From: Branchipolynoe longqiensis | Taxonomy: Eukaryota > Annelida > Polychaeta > Phyllodocida > Polynoidae | NCBI GenBank assembly: GCA_030323885.1 | Contig: CM059187.1 | Span: forward strand, 137,426,415 to 137,490,414 | DNA length: 64,000 bases | Direction of reading: 5' to 3' | Shown here: positions 63,091 to 64,000 of the stretch, piece by piece | Layout: every line of letters begins with the position of its first letter | Numbering within the stretch: position 1 is the stretch's first letter | The notes under the pieces: generated by a model | The model's input: only the letters and a program-made list of their open reading frames with translations | Told to the model about the DNA's origin: nothing | The model's database searches: none | Program-made: the position numbers and the translations under genes

Positions 63091-64000
63091 ATGGAGAGCA
63101 GGAGGCGGAATGGCTGGAGGCAGCGAAGATCCACTAGCTGCGAAAGGCATGATGATGGTGGAGGCGGCGTGGAGAGGTCCGGGAGATGAAGGCCAAGAAA
63201 GAAGAGACGTGGAGCAGGAGGCAAGCATTACGACCAATGCGCACGCAGTTCACTAGGGGGCGCCATGTAACTTGTTTCCGGCGCTATTCCCCAGGGGGCA
63301 CTTCGTTTGTTTCCACCTGGGGGCGTCCTGCTCCTCCCGACGCTTACTTCCGGTACACTTAGACCTTTTATGACCATTGTACAAATCATCAATATCCGGC
63401 GGCCACTGAACTGCCGCCTGGCGGACCCCTGCGGAATTATGGACGAGTGGGTTATTGTGGGTCGGCTGGTGATGAAGAGGCACGCATGCGCGTGTTTGGT
63501 TGTGTGGGGCTGTGAAGGGTTGGTTTTAGTTTTTTAGTTTTTTAGTTTTACATCCTCGCTAATGACCACTAATGCAAACTGGTAAAGCTTGCTTGCTTGG
63601 GGTTGTTTGTAACCTTACGATGGTTACTGGTTGCAGAACTGCAACATTATAGAGAGGCTCTGATAAATCACCCCAATCTTTGGTTGAAGATTAATCTTCA
63701 GTAGGGACGGTTGTAGAAGCTGGGGACATCTTTACAACGTTGAAAAGGCGAAGCGTTGGGATGGCCCCGAATCTCTTCGGTCTGGCGGTATTTGAGCACT
63801 TGTATCCAGCAGACAGCTGCAAGGGTTTCGAGGAAGGGCGGGTAAAAATGGGTGCAGCGGTTATTCCAGCAACGAGAACAAAGCAAGAGAAACATAAAGG
63901 TACAGGGCCCACCCAAGCACACAACTCCCCTGGTCAGGGTGAGGAGTATGCCTGGGAGAAAAAGAAAAGGGTAGAGTCTAGGAAAGAGAAGTGAGGAGAG
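63091..64000. other. Unique stretch, no gene assigned
   Basis: Includes GGGGGCG-type patches (63250-63320) and a perfect palindrome GAAGATTAATCTTC at about 63686. An 84-codon plus frame (63740-63994, lysine-rich end) is not recognised. No confirmed gene. Confidence 0.35.

Noticed and set aside
63740..63994. 84-codon plus-strand frame near the window end
   Set aside because: No similarity that I recognise, and length is within chance expectation. Could be an exon, but nothing supports it here.

Overview
This is a gene-poor, repeat-dense eukaryotic (animal) nuclear window. I find no convincing host protein-coding exon, rRNA gene or functional tRNA gene. The open frames are short, or arise because tandem repeats lack stops. 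The best clue to the organism is the tRNA-headed SINE at 12061-12400, flanked by a perfect 17-bp target duplication. Its body and 3' end (a phrase like 'gcatataaaagatccctt', then 'gtgctctaga..cgttaaacaaa') match, from memory, a SINE type very common in molluscs. A mollusc, perhaps a gastropod, is therefore the likely source; this is inference.

The sequence is best read as layers of transposable elements. (1) One SINE family with at least two tRNA-like heads (called A and B here) on a shared ~260-bp body ending in (CAAC)n supplies more than 35 full or partial copies, several with exact target-site duplications (TSDs). Families C, D and E are other tRNA-headed SINEs. (2) A TTAA-flanked MITE (M1; terminus AGTTGCATAGTCCGATG) has about a dozen copies, one nested inside another. 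(3) TA-flanked mariner-like MITEs (M2) and a second short TIR family (M5) are present. (4) Elements E1-E5 insert at TTA/TAA-type sites, and their interiors are built from short motifs echoing their own termini. (5) E6 elements have a 6-bp TSD and carry a captured SINE tail plus a 43-bp minisatellite. (6) Remnants of a non-LTR retrotransposon include a ~148-codon reverse-transcriptase C-terminal segment at 53023-53469, 5'-truncated copies and internally deleted derivatives. (7) LTR remnants include a solo-LTR-like GC-rich sequence in two copies and a Ty3/Gypsy gag fragment with a primer-binding site.

Between these lie many tandem arrays: 12 bp (6.3 kb), 32 bp G-rich (13.3-14.5 kb), ~76 bp (15.3-16.0 kb), C/A-rich tracts (18.3-19.3, 20.5-21.2, 29.9-30.3, 43.8-44.3 kb), ~200 bp (35.5-36.3 kb), 27 bp (36.6-37.1 kb), 15 bp (39.9-40.4 kb), ~88 bp (47.4-47.8 kb), 18 bp (48.2-49.0 kb), ~67 bp (49.5-49.7 kb) and many (TA)n runs.

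Layout. 0-12 kb: SINE, MITE and TA repeats, with the first LTR-like copy. 12-21 kb: SINE-D, then large arrays around element E2. 21-28.5 kb: LINE derivatives, E3, the second LTR-like copy, and E1 inside a SINE. 28.5-36 kb: SINEs, LINE tail, satellite. 36-50 kb: coding-frame minisatellites, nested M1, E5. 50-60 kb: GA-rich tract, E4, LINE inside a SINE, two E6 copies. 60-64 kb: gag fragment inside a SINE, a 534-bp tandem duplication, then mostly unique sequence. No genes act together here; the story is how the elements nest, copy each other's parts and seed tandem arrays.
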